The position numbers and the translations under genes are program-made. Positions 1 through 15,050 of a DNA stretch of 64,000 nt are shown here, piece after piece. A model generated the notes under the pieces. It had not been told where the DNA came from. It was given only the letters and a program-made list of their open reading frames with translations, and searched no databases. Source of the DNA: Tubiluchus corallicola (taxonomy: Eukaryota; Priapulida; Priapulimorpha; Priapulimorphida; Tubiluchidae). The stretch is from positions 310,001 to 374,000 of the forward strand of contig JAQGDQ010000048.1 in assembly GCA_030141605.1 (NCBI GenBank). The letters run 5' to 3'. Each line of letters opens with the position of its first letter. The first letter of the stretch is position 1.

Positions 1-1607
1 GAAAACTGACCTTTGACTTCGAGTGACTCAATCACAATTGACCTAACTGTTTACAATTTTCTCATCTTTTCTACTAGAGAGTTGTGATTCAGATCCAGGA
101 TGTGCATCATCATTCCTTTGGTTTCGGCATAGTCCGCTATGGCATTTCGAACACTTTGTAGAACTCTGGCTTGACAGCAGTACACTCTGTACAAATCTGC
201 TGTCTTGACACTCATCAAAAGGGAGTTTCTACTTTTTCCTTTATTGCCTGATTTAATGCATTAGCATTTATATAAATTATGAACTTAATACTTTTCTGTC
301 TCACCCTTTGTGTATGTATACTCAACTGCATTCAGCCAAGGTAGTAATGATGAATTAAGATTCTAAAGCATTGGTGATTGAATATTGTATTTAATGTTTT
401 CTGCAGAAGCCTACACCAAACAATTAGTGCATCAAGGCAAACAATGCAACAGCATGACAAATTTTAAATTACCTGTAAAATCAACTAAAGGTTCATTTCG
501 GCCACAAAAGTAGTAAGTTTCCCTCGAGTTATCCGCACGGAAACATGGAAGCCCTAAATTGTCGACAGGGAGCACCAATGGGGTGCTGACACAAAATTCA
601 ATGTGAAAGGAGAAAAGTAAGCAAATTTTACTTTTTGTTGAGAAAGCAATACTAATTATGGCCTTGACAGAAAGAATTGAGCAGAAAAATTAATAAACTT
701 TACATTATCTAAAGAAATAGAGCTTTCCTACTATATCTAAACAAGTCATTTTTTATCTACCACAAAGTTCCTTGGCAAGTTTCAGTTCCTTAAAAGTTGT
801 TTTTTGTAATGAGTTTTCTGGAAGTCTAACTGTGTGTGTGAATCATTTCCCTATCATTTCTACTTTCTTTATTGATCATTCTAGTGCTGACAAGCCCCTG
901 GCATTAGTATTTTTAAAATTTTAATGTTGAAGCTTATTATTTTATTGTTGAAAGTGCTCCTCGTGTTGATAACATAAAGCAATTCAAAATTCCAGTACCT
1001 AGAGTCACAAAAGTTACAGGGCACACACCTAGGCAGCAGGTACAGGGCACAATCTTAGACAATGGTGTACGTAGAAAAGCTAGTATTGCTTATGGGCCCT
1101 GAGACATGAGCAAAAATATGAAAAATAGGGCAAACTACTGAGTGCACCAGATATAGACAAGTGATAATTATAACACTATGCACATTAGTCAGTCACATAT
1201 GAGCATAACCTACAATTTTCGAAACAGATTAAACAGATGATAAACATGGTCGTGCTCACATATTTGGCTCTGAATTCATTTAGTCTTGTTAAATTACAGG
1301 CATTACTGGAGTTACTCTATAATTATAGTTCTACATGACTGCCATTTTAAAATTGTCTTACCTGAAGCAAAAGAAAGAAAATGAACCACACTGGGTCACC
1401 TAATCTAGGAACTAGCTCTAGACTATTTTAGTGTTATTCTGATTTATATTCAATGAACCATGTCTTTGTAATGATTTACATTTCTTTCAAGAAGATGCTC
1501 TTGCACAGTTAGTGTAATGTATATGTAATACTAAGTTGGAGGCACTGCTGCAAACTGATTTTGATTTCTCAATCTAGCAAGTTAAATTTACACTGCAACT
1601 ATTTCAG

Positions 1608-3334
1608 CTTTAGAGCAGAATCTGTTGGCAACTGCTGGTAAATATTGTGTCGGTGATGACATTACAATGGCAGATTGTTGTCTAGTACCTCAAGTTTACA
1701 ATGCACAAAGGTATGAATAAAATATGATAACATATTTCCAGGGGCGTCGTGCACCAAAAAAAATTAGGGGGGCCCCGACTGTATATAATGGCCGAACTTA
1801 ACTGTTTAAAAAACGTATAATTTTGAATTCCCACACCAGTATTTTGCCCGCAAGAAAAACGATTTATTTCTTCCCAACTGGCATTTAACTTAAAGCTATA
1901 GCTACAGAAATTTAATTAAAATTAAAAAATAATTTAAAATTAAAATTTAATTAAGTATTTATTAGCTGTCAGGAATCCAAAGATTCGACGAAAAGACGAC
2001 TACCAAAACATATGTACCTTTAATTTAATATTTTTAACAATTACTAAACTTTTTATTCCGAAGCAAGATGAAGATGATGACTAAACAACAAACGTCATTT
2101 TTAAATGATTCAGCAGCACAGTCAAAGCCAACAACATAACATGAATACATGAATATGTTACAGGATGACTATAGGGGTATAGTAAAAAAGCAATGATAGG
2201 TATTACAGTTTACACCAAGATAAAGCAAAGAGGTTGAAGCGTAAAAAGCGATATACAGCGACACATATGAATTAATGCACTACAAATTTGTGCTAACGAC
2301 ACAGAACATCACTTCAGAAGAGCTCATACTTCAAGTCCATATCTTTGTTTTCTCAGCCTCAACTGCAAGAGTGTACTGAGTGAATGCAGTTTGTGTCGAC
2401 ATGTTCAGGAACAGAGTCTGTAGCGACAGCATGAGTGAACAATGGGTACTCCAACTCGAGGGTTTCTTCATCGAGATCAGCCATGTAGAAGGTGCAAAGA
2501 GTCTTGACTTTCTCCATCTTGACATAGATTCATTCAATAATCATACCTATGTGTATATATAATCGCATATCATGCTACAGTGGGAGATTTCACCGTTCCT
2601 CAAAATTTTACTTCTTAATGGTCTAATTACAACCCGCCGAAAAACTTAAAATTTTTGACATTTTGTAAAAAATTGGGGGGAGGGGCAGACCCCCCCCCCG
2701 GGCCCCTATAGCACGACGCCACTGAATATGGGCAGCACTCTCATATTTTAACTTGTCAAAGGTATTCTGCATATTTGCACATCGTTGCTGCTGCTCTTGA
2801 CGTTTCTCCAATTTAGTGAAAAGTTCTAGTAAATTAAGTAGATGTGTTTATGCTATTTATTTTATAAAGATTGGATGTTTCTAAATTGTAGTCATTGAGT
2901 CTTTTTTTACAAAAATTACTTGTGCCAAACATCTTTATTTATTTGACTTAAATAGCACTTTGGAGAATTTCGTAATTCTATAGTCGATGCATTATTTGTA
3001 GTTTTCAGTTCATTAATGTTAAATTACAGTCATTCACATATGGGAACATTATTTCTGTGCATCTAAGCCAGCTTTTAGCTGCTTCACAGCAACTTGTCAA
3101 GCAAGTACTCTCTGCCACTGGTCATTTTTGCAATTCTTGTGAAATTTTGGATAAAGTGCCAATCTAGTAGATGCACTAATCAATTCAGTGTAATAATTAT
3201 TGATTTGTAAAATGTGTTGCAGGTTTAAAGTTGACTTGTCCAAGTTCCCGACCATCTCGAGAATTTTTGCAGAACTGCAGAAGTGTGATGCGGTCATTGC
3301 TGCTGATCCGTCAAAAATGCCGGATGCAGAATAG
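1608..3334 (+). CDS. GSTZ1: Maleylacetoacetate isomerase / zeta-class glutathione transferase, last two exons (5' part outside window)
   Basis: Zeta GSTs isomerise maleylacetoacetate to fumarylacetoacetate in tyrosine breakdown. Two exons are visible: 1608-1710 (enters in phase 1, leaves in phase 2) and 3223-3334 ending in TAG. The first encodes [20 protein letters not shown] followed by [15 protein letters not shown], which matches the family's conserved C-terminal helical-domain signature ([22 protein letters not shown]). The second encodes [15 protein letters not shown] and a short tail ending PSKMPDAE. Acceptors (TTTCAG and TTGCAG) and the donor (AG/GTATGA) are consensus and the phases agree. 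I could not find the upstream thioredoxin-fold exons in bases 1-1607, so these probably lie left of the window and bases 1-1607 are largely intron. The intron between the two exons carries a hAT-like element (1739-2724). A possible poly(A) signal AATAAA lies at 3480-3485. Confidence 0.88.
1739..2724. mobile_element. hAT-like non-autonomous DNA transposon inside the GSTZ1 intron
   Basis: The left end reads CAGGGGCGTCGTGC (1739-1752) and the right end, read on the minus strand, CAGTGGCGTCGTGC (2724-2711). These are near-identical terminal inverted repeats of the CAGNGGCG type known from hAT elements. Both ends continue into G/C-rich runs (GGGGGGCCCC left, a long C run right). The flanking octamers (CATATTTC and AATATGGG) match only partly, so the 8-bp target duplication is decayed or my end call is off by a little. 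No transposase is recognisable. A 54-codon minus-strand frame with coding-like composition lies inside (2517 down to about 2354). Confidence 0.6.
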
Positions 3335-3575
3335 GCACAATATTATTTACCATTGTGAGAATTAATGCTAACACTACCGATAGATCTGTAATAATTTGAC
3401 ATTTAATGCTCATTAATGTTATATAATTTTTGTATTTTGTTATGACTGACTGTAGACTAGTAACTGTTTTTATTTTTATAATAAAATTTAAAATGGTTGT
3501 CAGACTGGCACCAATAATGCTAGCCATCCTATTTGAGAGCAACAGTCAAGTGTTCTGTAATTTTATGGTAATACT

Positions 3576-3672
3576 TGCTGTGATGTTGAAGGTATACAAA
3601 TGCTCAATATAATTATCAATTATACTGCACAACAGTATTGACAATAATATTGTGCAATCTTCAACATCACCT
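3576..3672. repeat. Inverted repeat / hairpin cluster
   Basis: GTGATGTTGAAG near 3578 is mirrored by CTTCAACATCAC at about 3659-3670. Between them lies a shorter palindrome with TGCACAA and TTGTGCA arms. A related AATATAATTG motif follows, then a short (TA)n run at about 3735-3753. It may be a small palindromic MITE relic just downstream of GSTZ1. I recognise no family. Confidence 0.45.
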
Positions 3673-6600
3673 ACAGATGCACAGCGCTATTGCATAATAT
3701 TCAGTATTGTTCAATATAATTGACAGTTCTATTGTATATATATATATATATATGCACCTTATCCTCTTTACATAATTATGTCTAAACCTGCATCACATCG
3801 GCACAGTGTTCTCCTATACAGGGTCCTACACATTTACTATGAATCGTTAAAACAATAACAATCATGACTGATTAAAAATGAGGTGCAAGGCAGGGTAGTC
3901 TATTTGGATGTTAGTAAACAAATGTTCATAAGATATAAATCTCTGCCAAACCTTTTTATACTGCCTACTTTGGGACTACAAAAAAGTTGGCATTATAGCA
4001 AGGTGCATTAATACGTACGTATATATTAAAAAATTGAGATATTTTGTTTTGCTAAACATTTGGGCATTAAGAGAGACAGTATCAGATTATAAGGGGGGTG
4101 AGTTAATAACGAGGGATAAAGCCGGGGGAGCTTACGGCGCTCCCTAGACCACCTACCCGCTTGTGTGACAAATTTTCTAAATTCTGGCAGTGCCTATGTG
4201 CTGCACTGTGAGACTAGTAGTGCTCATGAGAAAGTACAGGGTGAATCCGTTCATTGAAAGGCTCCAGGCTTAGAAGAAAATGAGCCAGTGTATAATTTTT
4301 AATCTGCATTATATATTTTATGTTAGTATAATACTTTCCCTGGTGTATGTAATAAATTGATTTTTTTCACTTTATCTTTTAGTTAGGAAATGTCACTCAG
4401 CTGTGCCATATAAATAATTAAATGTGTATTTAGTTGTGCTGAAAACTAGCTGGAGTGAAACAAATAAATGAATCCCAAACATCTAAACAAGATAAGTTAG
4501 CATTTATATAACTAATTACTTTAATAAGATCAAACATGAAGTGAGCAATGACATTTTTAGCAAGGCACGGCACGAGCAATTTTATTTTTTCATAACTTTA
4601 AAAACTTTCCTATTTTTTCTCTTACTAGATACAATTCATCAATTTTTAAGCTTTAGTGTATAATACAGTCTCATTCGCATGAAAAATGTCACTAAAAATT
4701 TTCGAGGGGATGCTAAATTACGGGTAGGCAGGTTAAAATCTCTTGCAGCTTGCTAACAATTTTTGCCCTACTTGCTTTTCACACGACTTTTGGATAAATT
4801 TCATCAAAAACATTTTCAAGTTCACAAAAATACATTAAAAAAGACATTGCTGGCATTAGCAGACCACCAAATATACCCCTCATGTTACTATAAGCTTTGA
4901 AATGTGTAAGCGGTTTACAGCTGTTATTTAATTCAAAGCTAAATCAGCACATTTTTCAACTTTGTGTTTCTGGTAATTTTTGGCCTGGTAAATGCACAGT
5001 AATCATGATCTTCCATTTCTAGTGGTTAAATTTGTTAGCACTGACAATTTCCGAAATAAATTAACTGAAATGCAGCTAAATGTTATTACGAATAAACAAA
5101 AAGGCAAATTCTGCCAGCTAAGGCTCACGCATGCGCGGGCACACAAAGCCACGCTTGCACAAGGAGAGTGTCCTTATTGTATGTAATACTATTGTTTAAA
5201 CTGTGCTCATGCCAGAAGTCAAAATGCAGTACTTTATAAACATGGCAGTGGAGCAAAAGCGACCAACTAAGTACGGTAATTGCCCCACCAGATTTACAGT
5301 AAGAAAACTTACAGTATGTACTACTTTAATGAACTAGTATGAGAATATTAGCCCCTAATGACAATGGATAGTCAGCAAAATAATTTAACCAATGTATATA
5401 GAATTATGATAATATTTACTCTGTAAGATTGCTATCACTATATGAAGATATACAGCGAGCTGTAGTTGTAGCAGCTTTATTTGTATTTACACTAATGATG
5501 CTAGAACATAATGAAATAAACTTTAAAACAATAAAACTGTCGTTACCATAATGCAGTTTTTTTTATTTCGCTTTTTTAAAAACTTCCTTAATTTCACATC
5601 TTGGGCAAGTATTCTTGCAATGTGCTTTTGAATCTTTGATCAGACAACATAAAATATTGGCATAAAAAATTCCTTCTTCATATTCGGTATAGTCTTGCAC
5701 ATTTATATATCTATGTTACAATTAGTCATCACTGTTAGGCTCGACCAGCAAGTTGCAGTTACAAAATCTATTGCCTGTTTTTAAGCTACAGTATTATTAA
5801 TCATTTCTCATGATGGAAAGTCTTTAGTCATTAGCAAATTCAAGTTAACATTGTTATCGAATGTTCGGCCAGCGAACTGATAAATATATTACAAACGTAT
5901 TTTGATAATTACAATTTACAAGTGACAAATTCATACCTGTTTCATACACAATTTGGCTATAAACATATCTTCTTCCTGTATGGAAATTCTTACAACATCC
6001 TGCAAATATCTTGAAGCTCAAAAATTGAAATGCATTTTTCCTAGACCCAGCAGCATTTCATAAGTATTAAGTAATCTGTCTTACCTCTAGGTTTCTCTAC
6101 AACTGCTCAGTGAACATTCAAAATAACAAACAGCTGCAATTAAGCAGACAGCAGTGGTTCAAAAAAGTTACACCAGAATTAAAACATTCATGTGAACACA
6201 CACGTTCACAGCAGTCACCCTCTACCTAGATAGACACAGGTCTCGACGACACTGCATGTTTTAGTGATGGTAGTTTAAAAATTGGTCCAGCTTGGCCCCC
6301 AAACCACCGAGCTAACCAGCGCAAGCACTCCACAAAGTTACGACTTTGAACCACATTCATGCCGATGACCCTACCATAACACTACAACTGTTATGGTGTC
6401 AGCACTTTTTCTCCTGTAGACTAGTACTGTTACCGTAACATCTGCCTCATCTTTCAGGTTGCAACTTAACATAAACACATCTCTCTTCAGCTTTGACCAT
6501 TTGTTTAACATTACTTTTAAAATGCACAATGGTTCTTCCTAGAAAAAAATAGCATTATTGTGGTGTAGCTACAACTAAAATCATTTGTTTTATTTTCAGT

Positions 6601-7711
6601 GTAAACACTACATTAGCCATTTATAGCTAATTGAATGCAGGAACAAAGTGTATGAAACTGCAAGTTATAAAACAATAGCAGGAAGATTATTAAGATTTCA
6701 ACATTTTGAAGTTTTTAACGCTTGACTTTGGAATTACTAACTCTGCAAAAATATGCACAGTACAAACATGCATTTCTAATAGGAAGGCTTTGTATAAGAG
6801 ACGACTCCCACTCTTACCAGATCCTCCATCTGTACAGAAAATGTTCGGATGCTATATTAAGGAGAAAAAACTATTTTGCCTAGTCTGTTTCCACAATCAA
6901 ATTGATGATAGATTACGTAAAATTTTATTTCTTGTTTTTCTCAACAACTTATAAAAATATTCGAAATACATTGCATTCCATGCACCAAAGTGAGCCATTC
7001 ACTCAGTAACTTGATGTTGGTTAATATAGTGCTGCTGTCTACTGAATTTTGACCAGTGCATTGAATCTCCCCTCAATCGTTATGTTTTTTCTTGTTTTCA
7101 GATTTCTGAAAAGCTTATTGCAAACAAAGCCTGTACAGGGTGTAACAAAATATTTTGCTAGTTGGGTACACATAGTAATGCTATAGAAAAATACATTGCA
7201 CCAATGTATTGCTTACTCAACTGGGAATTCGTCATGCCCTCAGGTGTTGGAAGCCTTGTGCATCTCACCCAGCTTGCAGTCTTGAGGGGTATGACCAGAA
7301 ATGTCTCATAAGCTTGCCATTTTGAATATCAATCAATGGTTATGCTCTTGGGTTAACTCCTGTGTGTCATGAAAAATTGAGGTTCGGTGAATTTCCAAAC
7401 CATTTAGCTCAATCTGCTCCAATCATACCCCTCAAGATTGTAGATTGTGCGAGATAGGCAAAGGCTTCTACACAAAATATTGGCGACATAATTGATTTGC
7501 CATTGATTGAACAATACTTTGATGCAATATTTTTCCTGTACAATTGCTCATTGTTTTTACACATCCTAGCAACATTCATATTACACCTTATATGAAATAA
7601 TGGCCAAAGGCACATAACTACCGAATTAACAACTAATGTAGGTCTTGAAAAAGTAAATAAAACCAAATACAAGCAAGCAACTGATCAAGTAAAACTAACA
7701 TTATTAGTTTA
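3673..7711. other. Gene-free interval between GSTZ1 and PKDCC
   Basis: No exon with recognisable homology is seen on either strand. The 60-90 codon frames here lack coding character. The interval holds a (TA)n run (3735-3753), a GC-richer patch at 4087-4160 of unknown origin, and presumably the 3' UTR and perhaps a short last coding exon of the minus-strand PKDCC-like gene. Confidence 0.5.
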
Positions 7712-10700
7712 TTAAGATTTACCTGTCCAAGTTTTCTGATTTGTCCATACAAAAGCTTTGCATGTATCATCAGAGGAACATAACTTTGCTGCCTCCTGTA
7801 TGTCAAACAAGGAAAGTGTGCACGCATTAGTTGATAGGGTAAACTTACAGTGATAATCAAACATGCCCGGCATGTCTACATCTTCAAGCTTCCTGTAATC
7901 TACAATGCAAACAGTGAAATTCATGTAAAAAATACTGTTTGTATGAGAAAGTCAGTTGTAGATGCTGAATGCAGATTAATTGCTTAAAATGTGCAATACC
8001 AAGAGATGAAAATTTTAAATTTAACAAATATGTGTGCCTAGTGTGTGACACTTGGGACATTTTGTATGTACCGCCATTTATTCTGCAGCAAATAAAACTG
8101 AAGCCTGGTGACAAAAACTAATGTTAATTGAAAAAAACTGTGACTAACAACAATTTACTATTTTTCAAGTCTGTGTGACATCCATCCGAGAGGCAGTTAC
8201 ATTGAAATTACGTATTGAGTGACTTGAGTCTATAGATTAGATGCCATTATAAATTTATTAGTTCTTATGTTACACTGTATTTTGCATCCTGGTCTTGCAG
8301 TGCCACGTTTTTTTAACTAATGTATTGTTGTACTTATATATTCATTAATTCAATTTCCCCGAATCTTGGTTTCTTTTGTGGATAAACATTATGAACTACA
8401 AATGTTCACTTCACTGAACAATGCCTAGATATACTGTTAGTCTGTTAAACCAGTCCTCATTGACTTCCAGAGAAACTTCCAAAGGCAGATTGTTAAAATA
8501 AAAAAAACTACACAGTGAACTCTTGGCCATTATAAATATTATGTTGTTAATTTAGCAAAAATGAAAGGTACATGTAATAACAAAATTCAAAAATTTTCCA
8601 ATAACTGGTTGTAGTCCTTACCAATAGGTTTATTACGAGCTTCACGTAGATAAGATCCATTTGCGAAGTTTGCAACAAGTTGATGCGTGAGCTCTAGCAG
8701 CTGCTGGGTGTTACCAGTCACATTCACATAGATGCTGCAAATGTCACCTACCAAACTATGAAGCGATTCGGGTGCTCCATGTTCCAGAAGAAACAACACA
8801 AAATGCTTGCCAGCACTCAGAATATTGCGATATTCATTGAGTTCATGGCAATGGCGACTCTGACAAAATGTGGTAATTGTTTGGTTGAACACCACTTCAT
8901 TGCAGTCAGAATCCTTTTCACAACCTCTTTCACCTAAACAAGTGTTTCAAAAAATGTAGAACATGCTAACATGCATATTCACTACGTACGTAAACTCAAA
9001 AGGCTAAGATTAGTCTGGAAAGTTGCAAAATAACGTTTTTGAAAAGGCATTCGCATAGATTATTTCCAATTGAATATTTTCTCAACGAGATAACACATAG
9101 CACCAGCAAGGTACAGTTATTGTCACACCACCAATTATCAACAGTTACTGCTAGCCTACAAAATTATTACAGTTGTTACGTGTTAGTGCTTAAAACAACA
9201 CAAGAATATACATTTAAACAAAATATTAAATGTAACGCTGCTGCATTATATTGACTACAATGACCAAATTACTACCAATTCCTGTTTTGAAGCCAAAATG
9301 TTGTTAGAAGGTTTGTTATAAAAACTGCTGACAAGGTAACTGTAAATTTGTGAAACAGAAATCACACAAACCTATTACTATATCGTCAACATCTGTCAGT
9401 TTCAGTTGTCCATCAACGAGTATAAACTGCTGTCGTCTGAAGTCAGTCATCACTAACGATCCCAGAGGCGAGTGTGCTAGATAATGCAATAAATCTGCCA
9501 TCCCTAAAGCGACCTAGAAATCAACAATATTACTTCTAGGGTACAACAAAATTAAACAAATTAAGCTTAATAATTTTAAACTATAGTTTAGTATCACAAG
9601 CACTGTTTGTAAAGAGATATACTAATTCATAAATCATCAGCTGAAGAGCTGTTTCTAAATCTAGCAAGTCGCAATAGATGCGCAACAGAGGACTTAAGAT
9701 AAAATTATAAAAATGCATAAAAATGCCTTTCACAGACTAAAGAGAAAAACGAAAAAATAAGGCTTTAATAACAGATGAGAAAATTTCAGAAGCCAAATTT
9801 TAAAAAAAAGAAAATAGTTGAAGGGCTAATTAAGCTCCCAGAAGATTGAAAATACAGACAAGAATTAAGTATTTACCCTCAATCTGTCCTCCCAAGACAT
9901 CTGTAACAATCTGATGATATCCAAAGGCTCCCCGAGTTCAGTTGCCATAACGACAGAGCGCCTGGCATCCCAGTAATTCGTAAAACTATTTGGAATGCAA
10001 TATCCATAAACCTAGTATAGAATTAAGTGAAAGCTGATTGTGAGAAATGACTATGGTCACTCTCTTAAAATGGCCAGACACAATGGATAGGTGGCATTGT
10101 ACAGACTGCTATCTCAATAACATGTGCACTTGCTGCACTATGGTCTGCAAATACATGCATCAGATTAACAGACAAAACAATTTTCTTTTACATTCCCACA
10201 GAGACATAATATTTACCACTGAGTGGAATTGTACTTTAATACAACTTATACAAGACAACCCAAAAGTAAACTGGCACACAAATTTCTTACACTCATACAA
10301 AAAGCTTAGAAAAATGAACAGAAAAACAGTTTCAAACAATATTAATATGAAGCCTAACCAGTTCCAGGTTACAACACGTATAGTTCTGGAAAATAGTAAA
10401 GATGCACCTGATTCTAAAATTTCTGGCTAGATTTGCCTTGAATACACACTAGGAATTACTGTAGTCTATCCCTTGATAATGTTCCCTAAACTATAGCAAT
10501 TTACAATACTATTAAAATACCATAACTCCCATAGTATCTAGAACAGTTTCAAGATTCCAGCAGTGGAATGATTTATAGTGCCCATAAACACAGTACTCAG
10601 TAGCTATAAAAACCCAATTATCCAGTATTTACCAGCCTCTAGCATTTGGTCTATAATTATAGCAATCTTGTACTAAACTACAGGAGGGTATAAAATTTGA

Positions 10701-12308
10701 CACATAATGTGAAGTGAAAGTAGTGCAATGTGCACCGGAAAAATGCTAAAAGCTGGATAAGAAACGAACAAAAAATCTGAGCTTCCTTTGCAATTATATT
10801 TAGGACGTACTGGTTAATCGGTGTTTTTCAAGTTTGTAAAACTAAAAAAGGCTTAAGATTATTTTTAATTAAAAAAACCACAGTTTTATTATAAATACAT
10901 GGTGTCATGATACAGCATTCCTGCAACAACATGTACAAAAAACATTATTCTTTCTGATGGGAAGCATTGATCATCAAAGTTCCAGTTATTCTATTCTAAC
11001 CAGTCACCAGTTTTAGTTTGGAGCTCAAATGTAAATTTAATCTGCCACATTCACGCCTCTCTAATTAACCCAGATCTTTCTACAGTAACTGACAGCTTGT
11101 GCTTGTAACTCAATCCCCCAAGGCTGGGCTAACATCAGATCCTCACTTAGCAGTCAGACATTACTGACATCTTGATGATAGTCTAGCCTAAACCAGACAC
11201 AGGAAGATGTCAAAATAGCATGTAATTAACTAATCACTGTAAACACATCCACTGCGTCTGGATGCAAAGCTGCATTTGCTGAAAAAGGATTTCTTTCTTG
11301 ATAAGCAGAATATGGCTCTAGTCTGAAGTGAATAAATTACCATATTCATGCCAACTGCAGAGCAACATAGACAATTTAGTAACAAAAAGATCTCACGGGA
11401 AGAACTGCGTGCATACTGATCTGCATAAGTTAACCTGTTCAGATGTAATTAAAAGATAAATTGCCTGCAATCTCTCTGACCTTAACTAAATATTTAGGAG
11501 AGAGAAAACAATAATAAATTAAAAACTGAATTTGAAATTCGATAAAATGCTATAGGTCGACCAGTCCTGAACTTCTTTCATATTAATTAGTGAGGCTCGC
11601 AATATCTTTGATGCGGTTCTTTATAATAGAATCAGACTAACCATTGAAGAAACTTACCTGGATCACACTGGAATGGTGAAGGCTGGTCAGTATAGCAATC
11701 TCCTTGATTAATTTTCCAGCACACTTTGCAAAACATTCATCGACGTCATATTTTCCTGTTTTCCGGCATGTCTCCATATCATGTCCTTTCATGTTGACTG
11801 TTTTAAGAGCAACTGTATGACCACGAGAGCTGCCTTTATACACAGTTTTAGTCCAGCCTGATGCTATATATTCAACATCAGTTATATTAGCTATATCTCT
11901 GCATCTGACACCGAGGTGTTGTCTTACATCTATCTTTGATCGGGAAGCATTAACGACATGTGACCACACATCATACGTTTCATTATTTTTACCCATTAAA
12001 TGTCGCAATTTGCCGTCATAATCAGAAAAGTATGTGCCGTGTTGTGTCAGTCGCCATTCATTGTCGTCAAGATAAAATAAATCTTTCCGATTGCTTAATT
12101 GTATATTTAAGATGTCTTGCACTCTGTCATACTCTACTCGATGGTTGGTAACTCCATTCTGGTCACCGTTTTCCAATATAAAAGTAAGAAGGTAGATATT
12201 TCCTAGAAGAAACATTAAAACTAAGCTTCCCAACCAGCCAAAAATGGGAATGAAAGTTCGTCTCCATAGACACCAATGTTTGTGCTTCTTTTGATCACGA
12301 AAGAGCAT
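7712..12308 (-). CDS. PKDCC: PKDCC/VLK-like secretory-pathway protein kinase, five exons (extreme C-terminus unresolved)
   Basis: VLK-family kinases act in the Golgi or are secreted, and in vertebrates phosphorylate extracellular proteins on tyrosine. Exons on the minus strand: 12308-11658, 10011-9877, 9513-9372, 8933-8622 and 7899-7723; all splice sites are GT-AG and phases agree (472 codons; human protein about 493 aa). A hydrophobic anchor lies at residues 19-45. The kinase fold follows: SGWTKTVYKG in place of the glycine loop, VALK with Lys169, Glu203 in KLIKEI, a catalytic-loop segment SPLGSLVMTDFRRQQF with Asp286, and LTDVDD (Asp303) in the DFG position. The C-terminal part has the family's cysteine-rich segment and AFVWTNQKTWTG. 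The human protein continues about 25 residues after TWTG. I found no certain matching exon; reading through the donor gives Lys-Ser-stop at 7712. The first intron is 1.6 kb. Confidence 0.87.
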
Positions 12309-14038
<1,730 letters not shown>

Positions 14039-14623
14039 TCCGTATCTATCCCAGCTCCTTCCCCCTTCTCGTTCTTTCTCCCACGACCCCTCAGTCTCAC
14101 ATTCTCTCTTTCTGCTTTCTAATTATCTACAATACTTTGATTATCAGAAATCGGGTAAGATTTTAAATGACACAATCTTCAAGGGGTCAGCCTTGTTTTT
14201 TTATTTTGCTCTGGGAAAATATTTTGTTTTGAAACTTAATCGTTGTTATAATTTTAAATTGTTTTTAGAATGAAAGTGCTTTCTCAAAATAAGTTGCTGC
14301 ATATAATCACTTCAAATACAATTGATTTTCATAAAATTTGAAATGGGGTTTAATAAAATATAATTAATAATAATATTATAGAAAATGAAAACACCAATGC
14401 TTGTACAGACTCGTGTGCTGGTGGCACAGACAGCTAAATGCCTTCTTTGATTGTAATTTGTCGATTTTGATGCGAGAACTGAGTTGAAAAATAAAAAAAT
14501 ACATTATTTGTTCTCGTCAAATCAAAAAGCGAGCAATACAATTATTAAGGGTAATCATAACGCGCTTCATCCAAATATATTATGTAAGATGTTACAATTA
14601 TATGTAAAAAGTTGTGTAAATAT

Positions 14624-15050
14624 GATCGAGCCAAACCATTATAAAAGAAGAATGTAAATGATCTGATACAAATAGATACTGTGCTTTAAAATGTTGCGTA
14701 AAATACTGAGAAAAAAAAATGGTATGCCTATAAAAACATCGTGTTGTTATGTATAAAAGTAATATGTCGTATATTACAACAGTGAGGGCATAATTAGTCT
14801 TGCCAACTTGTATGTGTGTAAATGGCAAAATCAATTTCTCTCTAATTACCGTCAAGATGCCATGCAAATAGAGGGATAGGTCAGATTTCGAGCTTTTGCA
14901 TGCATGTATATTTCTGTGTTTGTGTAACTGTATTATTATCCGTATATTACATTTTTTAAAAAACATTTATAACAATAATATGATCGAGCCAAACCATTAT
15001 AAAAGAAGAATGCAAATGTCTGATACTGTGCTTTAAAATGTTGGGTAAAA
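14624..15050. repeat. Direct repeat pair flanking about 275 bp
   Basis: The segment starting GATCGAGCCAAACCATTATA at about 14624-14708 recurs at about 14983-15050, with a 13-base deletion and few substitutions. Both copies run through AAAATGTTG(C/G)GTAAAA. The second copy abuts the first recognisable LINE codons. The origin could be a local duplication or a composite insertion. Confidence 0.7.

Noticed and set aside
4087-4160. GC-richer patch that might be a tRNA or SINE head
   Set aside because: No cloverleaf could be folded by eye and no clear A and B boxes are present.
6858-6877. Tiny possible last exon of PKDCC (GKIVFSP-stop)
   Set aside because: The acceptor has a poor polypyrimidine tract and the match is only three or four residues; mentioned as a candidate but not annotated.
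10047-10430. 127-codon plus-strand ORF inside the first PKDCC intron
   Set aside because: Overlaps the splice acceptor region of a real gene on the other strand; composition is not coding-like and no family is recognised.
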